From: Euglena gracilis
Lineage: Eukaryota; Euglenida; Euglenophyceae; Euglenales
Length of the DNA: 64,000 nucleotides
Reading direction: 5' to 3'
Assembly: GCA_039621445.1 (NCBI GenBank)
Contig: CP154956.1
Location: 38,094,553-38,158,552 of the forward strand
Each line of letters begins with the position of its first letter. Position 1 is the stretch's first letter. Position numbers and translations under genes: made by a program. Below, in pieces: positions 50,601 to 64,000 of this stretch. The notes under the pieces were generated by a model, which was not told the origin of the DNA, searched no databases, and saw only the letters and a program-made list of their open reading frames with translations.

Positions 50601-53583
50601 GGGTGTTTATTTTCTGCTGGAGGGGACTTTGAAAAAATTTCAGTGCCACCAGGGAAAATTTTTCAATTTTGCTAAAAATAATAATTTTGTTTACAAGAAA
50701 CTGACAAAAAATTTTGGTGGCGGGGGGATTAAGGCGGAAAAAGGAGGAATTTTTCATTGTCAAAAATTGCATTGTTTCATTCCAGAAAAAATCTCAAAAT
50801 TGCCTGGAAAAAAAAAGCAAAAATACGCAAAAAAAATATGCCGAAATTGAAAACCATAAAAAAACGCAAAAAAAAACTTGTTTCCATTTTTCCCCCCTGG
50901 GAGAGTCCACCCCCCCCCAGCCACTCAACCAGGCAGAGAACCTCATCCCCCCCCCAAGGTGGGGTCTGCCAAGTTCCAGAAGGACCCTGGGGGTCAATTT
51001 TGGGTCCCGGTGCCTGCCTTGAAAACTGTCATTTTCAGGGCCCCGGCACCTTCGGCATCCCTGCCGCAGCACAACGCACCCCAAACCCAACCCAACCCCA
51101 AAGACCCAACACCTGCCCATAGCACCCCTTGGGGGGGGGGGCGACCTTCCTTTTTAAACAGAAGCCTGGCCAGGAACTCCGCCCGCTGGGCGTCATTGCC
51201 GTACTTGTAGACCGGGGTGGAGTAGAGGCTGTTGTTGACGGACATGATGACCCCCGTGGAGGCGCAGCCACGCGAGATCTCCTCCACCGCGATGACGTAC
51301 GCGAGGTAGTCCAGCCCCGCGCCGGGCCGCCGCCGCACCGCTCAGGTGTGGGGGTCGCACATGTGTTCGCTGCCCTTTGTCCCATGCTTGTCATTGCGAT
51401 CCAGGTTAAGTGAGGTTCACCCGACTTTCCCCAGAAAGGCAGACCCAGGTCCCACCATTCGAACCCCGCCTCTTGATCCAACTACTTTGCCACCCTGGGT
51501 GGGGGGGGGGCATATTCCGTGTATACACATACACATTCATGTGTGTATGTGTGTACATACATGCACACACATACACGCACAACACATGAATACATACATT
51601 CATGCGTCAGGTCAACACTGCAGGTTAGTGCCAAGCGTTACAGGAAGCCCCCCCCAAATCCTCAGGGGGAGAATCTGGAAGAGAGGAGGGGTTTTCGACG
51701 AAACAAACAGTGGTTCCAAAACTTCCCAACGGTCCGGAAAGGTTGGCAGAACCGCCGAGCGATGGAAGAGAGGCCCGGCGGGCGCCCCACTTCTCGGGGA
51801 TGATCATCCCCAGCATGCCCAGCTCCGCCAGCTTCTTCACCTGCTCCGCCGCGGCCAACCCGTCCCTTGCAAATGCGACGATAACAGCATCTCAGACACA
51901 GAGCCCTTGCGAAGCCAAGCAGCACATCTTCTGGCGTGTTCTTGTGGTCGGACAAGTTTAGGTGTCTGGCAGCAACCCAGAGAGAAAGGGGGGGTGAACA
52001 TGTATCCTAACAACAGAAACAGGGGAAAGCCCGTGTTCAACCACACCATCCCCAGGGTAGGGTCGGGCGGGTACTTGTGCTGCACGTCGATGTCCCCCGC
52101 GATCGGCATCAGCTCCGTCTCCGCGAAGTCCCGCGCCGTCTTGCGGATCATCTGGTACTCCTCCGGCAGGCTGTTCCACGACGGCTGCAGGGCCGACCTC
52201 CTTCCGGCTCTGGCTGTGGCCACCTCCCGTGCACCATAAGGCAGTTAGTGACCGCGGCGGCAGTTGGTGGGTTTGAAATCTGCATACATTTCCCCAGGCG
52301 CTTGGCCCAGGTCACGATTGAAGGCAAGGCCTGGCAAGTTTGCATATGAAGGATTCGGTGGGCCATGCAGCGCACAACAGGCCAAAACCTTAAAGAATGG
52401 GGGTCAAGGTCGCAATTCAAGACTGAAGGCCAGGGCGGTCCTTAACAGGGAAAAAAAACTTCCCGTCCCTCATGAACCGCCCTGCCGAAGGCCAACTTCA
52501 GGGGGGGGCCAGGCTTGGATGTAAGGAGGATGGGGCAGGGCTGCGCAGGAAGGTCTGGTGGGGGGGTCGGACACCCCCACCCGGAGGTTGGAGGTGGGGG
52601 GGTCGACCCCCCCCACCCACCATGGCACCCGCTTAAAGAGAGAATTTTGACCTCCCCCCCCCGGAAATGCGGGAAGGCCTGGTGGGGGGGGGGGGGGTTG
52701 GACACCCCCCACCCTCCAGGATGGGGGGGGGGTCGACACCACCCACAGGGTTGCGGGGATTCGCGTACAGCCCGGCCAACAACGGAGGCAAGCGCCCGGG
52801 GGGAGGTGTGTCAGCAACAACACAGAGGTGCTCCATAGGAGACGTTTCTCCTTGCGTGGGGGGATCTCCCAGTGACTCTTCCCAATGAGAGGACAGGAGG
52901 TTGGCCAATCTCGACACAATGGGGAGCTACACGCAAGTCTGCCTCGGGGTTCGATGTACAAGGGCAGATGGGGGTGGGTCGGACCCCCCCCTCTGATCCA
53001 GCAGGGCTACACAACGGCACAGTCCGGTTGACTGAATTTTTTGCCCCTCCCCCAAAATAACCCAAAGGTGCCATTTTTGGGCACTTTTGGGGCAAAAAAA
53101 AATGCCAAAAATGCCCAAAATTATCGGCGCAAAGTGCCGGAAGGGAAATTTTGACCTTTTTGGGCAGGTTCTGGGTCTGGACCCCCCTTGGGGTGTGGGG
53201 GGAGGTCCGAACCCCCCCCTCCAGTCAGACCACCCCTTCTGTCAGGACACTTGTTAGACGCCATAAAGTAGAGCCAACAGACCAGCTTACTTCAACGATG
53301 CCCTGCCAAGCCATGGAGATGGAGCAGAACATGATCCTGCTGGGGTAGATGCAAATCGGGCGGACCTTCCAAGGCAGGCAAGAGACAGGCACACCAGGGT
53401 TCGATATAACGAGGGGGTACGGGTTGGGGGGGTGTCCCTCCCCTCCTGGAGTTGGCATTCGGACAGAACACGTGCATCGGTACCGCCCCACCAGTCCGGC
53501 GGTCCTGGGTCGTGCCTGGGGGTAAAGTGCCGCGCGGCGCGGCTGGCGAGGGACCGGCTGGCAGCCCGAGGCAGAGGCAGCAT
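38506..53583 (-). CDS. ACADS: Mitochondrial short-chain acyl-CoA dehydrogenase, copy A (10 exons, complete)
   Basis: Coding join on the minus strand: 53583-53522, 52182-52069, 51850-51785, 51324-51172, 49945-49843, 48234-48043, 44921-44757, 44302-44256, 39398-39209, 38670-38506. This is 1257 nt, an open frame of 418 codons plus TGA; human SCAD is 412 residues and aligns almost without gaps. The enzyme is an FAD-dependent matrix flavoprotein that makes the alpha,beta double bond in short acyl-CoAs during beta-oxidation and passes electrons to ETF. Residues 1-21 form an Arg/Ser/Ala-rich mitochondrial presequence. Family signature 1 ([11 protein letters not shown]) is at 146-156, signature 2 starts at QVLGGMGY (357-364), and the catalytic Glu is Glu384 in IYEGT. 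A tail of about 14 residues ending GHGAH is absent from human SCAD. No intron has GT-AG borders; all ends pair. In euglenids such enzymes may also serve anaerobic wax-ester fermentation (inference). Exon borders were placed by homology, reading frame and end pairing. Confidence 0.93.
39209..39398 (-). CDS. ACADS: SCAD-A exon 9: C-terminal helical domain
   Basis: Residues 301-364, with [34 protein letters not shown] and [11 protein letters not shown]. The start is placed by pairing of intron +4 to +6 (CCA) with -8 to -6 (TGG), which gives the codon for Ala301. Confidence 0.94.
40185..40310. repeat. Palindromic GAGGAGGATC tandem repeat, block 1
   Basis: Units of about 44 bp built from TCGTTCGAGGAGGATCAATA, with the near-palindrome GAGGAGGATCAATATCCTCC, inside SCAD-A intron 8. 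Confidence 0.8.
40418..40622. repeat. Interstitial telomere-like CCCTAA stretch
   Basis: Irregular CCTAACCCTAACCC motifs with AATTGTTTTGTGTGCATGTT spacers. Euglenid telomeres are TTAGGG-type, but this is interstitial and degenerate. Confidence 0.65.
40623..41302. mobile_element. 680-bp TIR element inserted in telomere-like sequence (SCAD-A intron 8)
   Basis: Begins CAGGGGGGGAAATGCGCTG and ends CAGCGCATTTCC plus a C run and TG. Both ends carry repeated ATGCGCAAAA subrepeats. The flanks are the telomere-like ACCCTAAC and CCCTAACC, so the exact duplication cannot be fixed within the CCCTAA repeat. Confidence 0.62.
41303..41795. repeat. Pair of 150-bp direct repeats flanking a palindrome
   Basis: 41303-41455 and 41647-41795 share CTAATAACCTCAGAAATTCT and AAACGCGTGGAAAA segments with a few differences. 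The palindrome at 41432-41598 lies between and partly within them. Confidence 0.75.
41432..41598. repeat. Long near-perfect palindrome (arms about 68 bp)
   Basis: The left arm contains ACAGGGTACACAGCGAACCC and CCAACTAGGGTTAA. The right arm is its complement, through AACCCTAGTTGGGCGACTC to TACCCTGTACAGGGAAAT. The loop itself holds GCGCCTTCGGCGC. Partial copies of the arm occur near 40305-40400, 41785-41850 and 57412-57515. Confidence 0.82.
41870..42118. repeat. Tandem repeat with CT microsatellites
   Basis: Imperfect units of CTTCCRAATCGTGCCAGTGA followed by AAGA, CAGAATC and TCTCTCTC runs. Confidence 0.75.
42588..42865. repeat. Palindromic GAGGAGGATC tandem repeat, block 2
   Basis: Five to six units of the same roughly 44-bp repeat as 40185-40310, ending in a GAGGAGGTTCGAGCTCGAAC palindrome. 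The two blocks bracket the telomere-like and palindromic region. Confidence 0.82.
43050..43463. mobile_element. C/G-terminal TIR element, copy 1
   Basis: Begins CCCCAATTAGAAGCCCCC and ends GGGGGCTTTTAATTGGGG, with internal CCCAAATAACAACCCCCC motifs. The interior (GACGAAGCCGGCC to TTTAGACAAAGGGTACCCAA) is shared with 55086-55521. It lies in SCAD-A intron 8. Confidence 0.62.
44256..44302 (-). CDS. ACADS: SCAD-A exon 8 (47-nt microexon)
   Basis: Residues 286-301, [15 protein letters not shown], corresponding to human NRMAFGAPLTKLQ. Its presence is needed for frame and alignment, and a 47-nt equivalent exists in copy B. Confidence 0.9.
44757..44921 (-). CDS. ACADS: SCAD-A exon 7
   Basis: Residues 231-285, with [19 protein letters not shown] and [10 protein letters not shown]. 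The start is ambiguous by 2 bases because CCGGC is repeated at both borders. It ends AAGTAT, and the intron starts GGCCAGGGCGGGG, matched by CCCCGCCCTGCCTCT at the other end. Confidence 0.93.
45216..45545. mobile_element. Probable MITE in SCAD-A intron 6
   Basis: Begins CAGGCGTCGCTTAACAA and ends CGACTTAAGTGATGCCTG, good inverted repeats. The flanking 8-mers match at only 5 of 8 and are G-rich, so the insertion boundary is tentative. Confidence 0.5.
45976..47384. mobile_element. TIR element with 163-bp satellite, inverted copy 2 (in SCAD-A intron 6)
   Basis: Begins GCTGAGCTCTTATCCC and ends AAAGAGCTCAGC. Its 5' arm is the reverse complement of 18060-18790, and 46700-47200 contains about three units of the same satellite in reverse orientation. 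A GGGCCGCCGGGCC minisatellite (47221-47341) replaces the remaining units. Confidence 0.7.
47221..47341. repeat. GC-rich minisatellite
   Basis: Short tandem units built on GGGCCGCCGGGCCGCTGGCC and GGGCTGCCGGCC, inside the inverted satellite element. Confidence 0.75.
47409..47496. mobile_element. Short C/G-terminal inverted-repeat element
   Basis: CCCCCCAAATATAAAGG at the left pairs with GGGGGGCTTTATGTTTGGGG at the right. It sits immediately beside the inverted satellite element. Confidence 0.48.
48043..48234 (-). CDS. ACADS: SCAD-A exon 6: middle beta domain
   Basis: Residues 167-230, from [15 protein letters not shown] to [14 protein letters not shown]. This is the beta-domain that packs on FAD and the acyl-CoA. 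All 192 bases are identical to copy B exon 63614-63423. Confidence 0.95.
49843..49945 (-). CDS. ACADS: SCAD-A exon 5: signature 1
   Basis: Residues 132-166, carrying the flavin-proximal signature [12 protein letters not shown]. The exon ends GAGCGCAGC and the intron begins GGGCAGCC, with CAG at +4. The spliced product is exactly the human length between TTA and WVLNG. Confidence 0.94.
49951..51168 (-). mobile_element. TIR element that forms SCAD-A intron 4 (hAT-like, CAGGCTTCT family)
   Basis: On the minus strand the element starts CAGGCTTCTGTTTAAA and ends TCTAAACAAGAAGCCTG, about 17-bp inverted repeats. It is flanked by 8-bp direct repeats, TTCCTGGC (51176-51169) and CTCCTGAC (49950-49943), identical at 6 of 8 positions. 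No transposase frame is visible in 1218 bp, so it is non-autonomous. The whole element sits inside the SCAD reading frame and must be spliced out; the intron is 51171-49946, i.e. the element plus one duplication copy. Confidence 0.82.
51172..51324 (-). CDS. ACADS: SCAD-A exon 4
   Basis: Residues 81-132, with GLDYLAY and [20 protein letters not shown], a run nearly identical to mammalian SCAD. The exon ends inside the 5' target-site duplication of the transposon that forms intron 4. Confidence 0.94.
51785..51850 (-). CDS. ACADS: SCAD-A exon 3
   Basis: Residues 59-81, including [20 protein letters not shown], matching the AAQVKKMGGLGLLAM region of human SCAD. The following 460-bp intron has GCCGGGCC near its start and GGCCCGGC near its end. 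Confidence 0.9.
52069..52182 (-). CDS. ACADS: SCAD-A exon 2: N-terminal helical domain
   Basis: Residues 21-59, containing [18 protein letters not shown], the first helix of acyl-CoA dehydrogenases. The downstream 218-bp intron begins GCCCGACCC and ends with a complementary GGGTTGGCCGC; +4 to +6 (CGA) pairs with -8 to -6 (TTG) through one G-U pair. The joined codon is Pro59. Confidence 0.9.
52431..52484. mobile_element. 54-bp hairpin micro-element with 8-bp TSD
   Basis: Begins CAGGGCGGTCCTTAAC and ends TCATGAACCGCCCTG, so it is almost entirely terminal inverted repeat. Flanks CTGAAGGC and CCGAAGGC match at 7 of 8 positions. It lies in SCAD-A intron 1. Similar CAGGGCGGTCCT starts occur near 9268, 9447, 30903 and 54164. 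Confidence 0.68.
53522..53583 (-). CDS. ACADS: SCAD-A exon 1: start codon and transit peptide
   Basis: Encodes residues 1-20 plus two bases of codon 21, beginning [18 protein letters not shown], a basic and hydroxylated stretch typical of mitochondrial presequences. The intron after it starts CCCCAGG (CAG at +4) and the next exon is preceded by CTG at -8. Joining restores Thr21-Ser-Trp and the mature N-terminus. Exon 2 has an in-frame stop upstream and no ATG, so it needs this separate first exon. Confidence 0.82.
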
Positions 53584-53598
53584 CGTGGCGGGGCGGGG

Positions 53599-53600
53599 CT
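53599..53600 (-). other. Candidate 3' splice acceptor upstream of SCAD-A start
   Basis: On the minus strand a C-rich tract ends in CAG 15 nt before the SCAD-A ATG. In euglenids most mRNAs receive a trans-spliced leader at such an AG, so this is the likely mature 5' end; no cis donor was identified. Confidence 0.45.
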
Positions 53601-54819
53601 GCGGTGGGGGGGAGGGGGCTGGGCTGTGGCCCTAGTCAGGCCCAAGGAGGGTGGGGCCAGTGCCAGCGTCGAAGCCAGGAGTGGGGGGGGGAGGGGGATC
53701 CGTGGTCCATCAGTGGATTGGGCGCTACCTTTTTGGCCGTGCTGGTCAGCCCCCCTGGGTTCGTTGGGAAGTGGAATGGACTGGGGCATTCGCACAGTGT
53801 CTCGAAGTGCTCCCGGTTCATGGATTGGGTTGGACGATGGCGCCGCGCGAGGGAAATCGGCACCACTTGGGGAAATGGGAATGGCGCCACTCAGGCGGCC
53901 GATCCCGAGTGTCCCCACAGCATACGGACCTGCCAACGGCCTCATCAAATGGGGGGGACATTGCTGGAACAATTCAGGGAAGATGAGTGAGACCAAGCCC
54001 CACATGACACCATACGCTTTGACTTTAGGAAAAATTGTTGGTTCGTGTGCACAGTGGCGCAGACGAACAGCTTGCACAAATGCATAAACCGACCACTTTG
54101 GAACTGCGAGAACGGTCCGTTCCTGCATTTGCGCAAGTGGCCTTTCCCTTGCATTTCACCCAGGGCGGTCCTCAGGGGGGGGGGGGGGCTAAAAAAAAAA
54201 TGGACAAGAATTTCGGCAAAAACAGGTCGATATCGGGGGGGGGATTGATTTCTGGCATCCAAGACCATAGCCAAACCAGCCAAAACATCACAAAAAAAAC
54301 ACAACACAATTTTCATTTTTTTTCCGGTTTTTAACACCGTTCAAGCCCCGGACCGCGCTTGGTCGGTCCTCTGGCTCAGAGGGGGGGTCCTTAAGAAATA
54401 AAAAGATAACTTTCCCGTCCCTCAAAGACTGCGCTGGTTTCAGCCCCGGAGAATGTTGAAGGCTCCTAGGGCTGGCTGGCTCTTTGCCCCCGCGGGGTGG
54501 GGGGTAGTTGTTCCCCAGCTAGGCGGGTTGCTGAGATGGGCTGAGCTGAGCTGAGCTGGCAACCGGATAATTGAAGAAAAAAAAAGACCTGCAAAACACA
54601 GCTTTGGGGGTGTGAGCATCTGGCAACCCCCCCAAAGAATGAGAAGTCCCCAAACACTATTTTTGACCATTTTCGACCGCTTTTTTCAAAAATTTTCGAC
54701 ACTTGGTGCCGAAAAAATTCTTTGGCTGGACCCATCACAAGGGGCTTCATTATTCCCCCCAGGGGGGGGGGTTGCTGCCGCGGCTAGCATAGGCCAAAGC
54801 CATGAAGACATAAATCCCC

Positions 54820-55082
54820 CAGGGGTTTTTTTTAGGACCGGGGGGGAGGGGAGGGGTCCCCCCACCCATCCACCCCCTGGCCCCCGGGGGGGGGGGGGTC
54901 CCGGGGACCCACAAAAAAATCGCGAAAAGTGCTAAAAATGGCACTTTTTCAAAAAAAATTGACCAAAAAGTATATCCCACCCCCCTCCGGGGGGACCCCC
55001 CGGGGGGGGGGGGCTCGGCCGGACCCACCCACCCTACCCCCCCTTCCCCCCCAGGGTCCACGACTAAAAAAAAAAATCCCTG
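54820..55082. mobile_element. hAT-like MITE between the SCAD copies
   Basis: Begins CAGGGGTTTTTTTTAGGACC, ends CTAAAAAAAAAAATCCCTG, with flanks AAATCCCC and AAACCCCC (7 of 8). The low-complexity flanks reduce certainty. Confidence 0.6.
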
Positions 55083-55085
55083 AAA

Positions 55086-55521
55086 CCCCCCAATTAGAAG
55101 CCCCCCCCCAAATAACAACCCCCCCAAATAGAAGCCCCCCCCTCGGGTTTCCCGCCAAAAATACAAATTACAGCCTGCCCCCCCCCCGACGAAGCCGTCC
55201 GACAAAATTGACGAAAAATTTTCCGGAATAGTGGAAAAAAAAACTGGACAAATCTCTGCGAAAACAGGTCGACATCGGTAACAAAATTGATATCTGGTGT
55301 CCTTGAAACATGGCCCATCCACCCAAAACTCGAAAAAAAAAATGTGACTTTCAATTTTTTTTTAACTTTGGACCCTGTTCGATCCCCGCATCGGCCGCTG
55401 GCAAAAGGTTTTTCCTTTAGACAAAGGGTACCCAATTTAGAAGCCCCCCCCGGGTTTTCCGCAGAGTGACCGAATAGTCTAGATAGTAGCCCCGGGGGGC
55501 TTCTGATTGGGGAGGGGGGTT
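55086..55521. mobile_element. C/G-terminal TIR element, copy 2
   Basis: Begins CCCCCAATTAGAAGCCCC and ends GGGGCTTCTGATTGGGG, in the same orientation as 43050-43463 with an alignable interior, including TTTTTCCTTTAGACAAAGGG. It lies between the SCAD copies. Confidence 0.62.
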
Positions 55522-56170
55522 AAACCACGAAGAGACCTATGATCCGCACACAGAGGGCCAGCATGTCACCAGCAGCTCAAAAACCTGGACCCAAACCCTC
55601 AAGAAATTAAAAGGTTGGGAATTGGTGTAATTGCGCCCATGAACATGAAAAAGGCCTCAGTGCAAGATCGCTTGCCTAAGACCCACCAGGATAGGGATGG
55701 GGGTTGGTCAACCCTCAAGGTTTCCGGAATTCCCACCGCGGGGAGGGGAAGGCGGATGCTCTCTCTATTTTGCCATGGGAAGGATTCTGCTTCTGCCATC
55801 CTTCGATCTTTGGTGGCACAAGTAAATGCGTGGCAAAGAGAAGTGTGTCCATATGGGAATGGTTGCCGCAAATCGAATTCAGGGATGGCGGATGGGGGAA
55901 AGGGGGGAAGGGGGGGGGGTGCGGCCATTGATTCACTTAATGACCCGGGGGAGGGGATGGACACATTTTCCCGGGCCCAAACCCACCCACCCACTTTTTT
56001 TGAAAACCCCACCCACCGCCCACAACCTCCCGCCAGGGGAGGTCCACTCAGCCACTCACCTCGCCCAAAAATCACCTGAAATCAGCCCGAAACCCTAAAA
56101 AATTTTCTCGCCAAACCGGCCCCCAGCCGCTTTGGGCTGACCCCACCCCGCAGGGGGAGGGGGTCCAGCA

Positions 56171-56647
56171 CATACATCTCTTTAAGGACCCCGGGGGGGG
56201 GGGTTGCTGGGCTAGGGCTAGAAATTTGGGCTGGCTAGAAATTTGGGCTGGCTAGCCCGCCCCCGCCCGGGGGGGGGGGGGGGGGGGCTAGGCCCCGGCT
56301 GGACCCGAACCGGGGCGAGCTGGACTGAAATCGGAAAAATGCCCAAAAATGACCTGCAGAACACAGCTTTGAAAAAATGATGCATCTGAAACCCCCCAAA
56401 AATGCCCCAAACGCCCCCCAAACCCCATTTTTGGCCACTTTTGAACACGATTTTCCAAAAAATTTCGGCGCTTCGCGCCGAAAAATTTTGGGCTGGACCC
56501 CCAAAAAAGGGGCTGGCTAGCTGGGCTAGCAGCACCCCCCCCCGGGGGGGGGGGTGCTGCTGCGGCTGGGCTGGGCCCAAATCGGGGCTGGCTGCAGCCG
56601 CCCCCCCGGGGGGGGGGGGGGTTCGCAAAACCTTAGAGAGATGTATG
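56171..56647. mobile_element. TIR element, CATACATCTCT family, copy 2
   Basis: Begins CATACATCTCTTTAAGGACC and ends CTTAGAGAGATGTATG, flanked on both sides by GTCCAGCA, a perfect 8-bp duplication. It is nearly the same length (477 bp) and sequence as the 6107 copy, which implies recent activity. It lies between SCAD-B and SCAD-A. Confidence 0.84.
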
Positions 56648-58317
56648 GTCCAGCAGCCCCCACCCACCCAACCACTTTCGACAGTCCGGGGGGGGGGTCC
56701 CACAGGGGTTAAGTGAACGTCTGGTTGCGGCAGGCGGTCCGGCCCAAAGCGACCGGGTGGCGTGAGGGGCGAGAGGGACCCCGGAAGTCCCTTCGGGGGA
56801 CTGAAGGCGGAAAGCGTTGGACTGGCAAAGAGAAGAGAGGGCCAGTCAGGCGGGAGGGGGCAGGCATTCGTCGGTGCGGTCCGGCTGTTGTGGCCAGAGG
56901 TGGACCAGAAGATGCCGCCTTGGGGTCCACCCCGGACGAATGTCTGGAGGGGGCAGCCACGTGCTCTGAGATGGCCGTGGGGCTGGCAGGGGAGGCACCG
57001 CCTATCTCCTTCTCCGCTGAAAAATTCTTTGCAATCATCCAGTCTCGTGGTCACCGAGCACCCATTCTCCCAAAAGCACAAAATATGACACGTTTGAAGC
57101 GTGTTGCTTTTTCGAAAGCTGGTGTTCCGCATCTGGGAGTTGCTTGATTTGCTGACCAAACACAACCCCCTCCAGGAAGTGCCAGCAAAAACCCTGTGCC
57201 CACAGAAAGCATGGGAATGAAATCGAAATAATCTCCGAAAAATCGATGTTTCTGTGGCAGTTTGGAGATCATTTGACATGGCCCAACCGCTCCTTTTGAA
57301 ACCCGGAAATTTGGTTTGGTTGTGCCGCGGTCACCTGCCTCCCGTGAGCTCTCACCCGAGGAGCAAATATGAACAAACAGTTGAACCCATTCTGCTCAAC
57401 GTAATATATTGGCGTTTACAGGATACTCAGCGAACCCAAAGAGCCATTCATCCAGGGTTAAAAAAAGGTCGGCCCAGGCGTGCGCCAAACCCGCTGAGCT
57501 GGGGTCCCCCACGTATGAGAATGTGAACCCTGAGCCTATGCCCTTGCACACCCATCTGTGGCTCTGGGGCCAGCCGCGGACTTGGTGGCTCCGGCTGGTC
57601 GCGGCGCCACCTCCCACTTTCCACCTCCCCAGGCAACTCCCCCCCCCCTGTGTGGAAGGGTGCGGGAGGTCCCTTGGGTGGCGAAAGCACACAACACGCC
57701 CCGCGGGAAAGAACCCCATTAAGGGCTCGTCTTTCGACCAGCCCGAATGTTCCATGACGGCGGCTTGCCTTCGGGGTCTGTGACTTGGGTTTCTGTGATA
57801 AAACGAGCAGGGGATGGTGACAGCCCATTGGCCCAAATGAATTTCGACTTTTCAGCCGCCCTCGGCGCCTTTGCACGGCGGCCCTTGAGCAAAAAAATAT
57901 CCCATCAGACCATTCAATGAAAGAAACAGGATTCTGTTCAAGGAGGGGGACAAAACACATCCCAAATGATAACAGATGGCCAACCCCCATCCCACGACAG
58001 CTCCAACGAGCATTGCAGGATGAACAACGCCACCCTTCCCTGCCCGCACTTCTGACGGAGTGCCATTACCGCCATCCATTTTCATTGAAAGGCAGTGCCC
58101 CCGATGCGTCTCTGCACCACCTGGGAAACAAGAAACCATAGCAAATGGTCCCAGCGCAGCGCGATACTGCTGCGAGGATTGGGAAGGGGGATCGGAACAG
58201 CGTTGGCGTTGGGACGAAATCCAGAAGAGAAGGGCAGAGGGGGTAGGGCCGCGTTGGCCCTCACCGACGCGCCCGGGGCCATTTGGGGCCCGACTACAGC
58301 GTTCGACCTGCGGCCCC

Positions 58318-63614
<5,297 letters not shown>

Positions 63615-63636
63615 GGGCCCAGCCGGGGGTCTGCAG

Positions 63637-63718
63637 AAACCCCCAAATACAAGAAACCCTTTGGGCCGATCGGCCGACACCCAAATATAAGAAACGGGTT
63701 TCTTATATTTGGGGGGGG
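63637..63718. mobile_element. Short C/G-terminal inverted-repeat element upstream of SCAD-B exon 6
   Basis: AAACCCCCAAATACAAGAAACC is mirrored by GGGTTTCTTATATTTGGGGG. It lies about 25 bp from the exon start at 63614, inside SCAD-B intron 5. Confidence 0.5.
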
Positions 63719-64000
63719 GTTAGTGTTGAACAGTGTTCATCCCACCACACCGCCGCCCATTCCATGTAACGCCTGTGGGTTCGTCACCCCCCCATTTCGT
63801 CAATATCCAGTGGGCCATTGATACACGTAGCAACGGCACATTTTTCGGACATACCCGAGTCTGAGACAATTCGTAATGATTTTAAAGCAGGATTTTGCTG
63901 CGCCAAAATCCTGCTCCCTGATTCTCTTTTTTTTTGCTTTTCCTGTCCATTTTCTTTTACGCAAACCTTCGGATTCCAGTTTCATATTATCCTCTTCACT

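Larger units (their letters stand above)
53601..58317. other. Intergenic region between tandem SCAD copies
   Basis: Holds three TIR elements (54820, 55086, 56171), poly-G runs and a relative of the 41.4-kb palindrome arm at 57412-57515. No further exon was supported. Confidence 0.5.

Noticed and set aside
38506-53583. Conventional GT-AG introns for SCAD-A
   Set aside because: No GT donor exists at the borders that restore the SCAD frame. A GC...AG reading of intron 4 (donor near 51158) adds four residues to a conserved loop and ignores the duplication.

Overview
This window is eukaryotic nuclear DNA, most likely from a euglenid (Euglena-like) protist. The evidence is a complete, spliced mitochondrial short-chain acyl-CoA dehydrogenase (SCAD) gene whose nine introns all lack GT-AG borders. 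Their ends pair with each other, usually a CAG at intron +4 to +6 with a CTG at -8 to -6, as known for euglenid 'nonconventional' introns. A second gene mixes GT-AG introns with one nonconventional intron. Likely trans-splice acceptors sit just upstream of start codons, exons are very GC3-rich, and TTAGGG-type motifs occur; all of these fit. A dinoflagellate is the main alternative.

All recognisable genes lie on the minus strand. From the right: 63614-58318 holds the last five exons of one SCAD gene (copy B; its 5' half is outside the window). 53583-38506 holds a complete tandem paralogue (copy A, 10 exons, 418 codons). 36803-26375 holds ten exons of an unrecognised helical, coiled-coil-like protein. 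13619 to about 12580 holds GC-rich exons of an unidentified Ser/Pro/Ala-rich protein. 3432-648 holds the 5' exons of a protein with an HR-x-E ... YW-x-R-x-G-x-HP pattern. Everything else is intron or intergenic DNA full of simple repeats (a 5.9-kb TG tract, CA, TGCG, GGAT and GGAC arrays), homopolymer C/G runs, a 163-bp satellite inside a terminal-inverted-repeat element, and many small elements with CAG...CTG termini and 8-bp target-site duplications (hAT-like MITEs).

The central observation joins these parts. SCAD copy A intron 4 is itself such an element: terminal inverted repeats starting CAGGCTTCT, flanked by near-identical 8-bp duplications. Splicing removes the element plus exactly one copy of the duplication, as 3 nt on the 5' side and 5 nt on the 3' side. 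That 3+5 offset is the spacing seen at eight of the nine SCAD introns, suggesting that nonconventional introns are spliced remains of 8-bp-TSD transposons. The two SCAD copies differ at only 9 of 759 compared exon bases, while their introns are mostly unalignable except for the paired ends.
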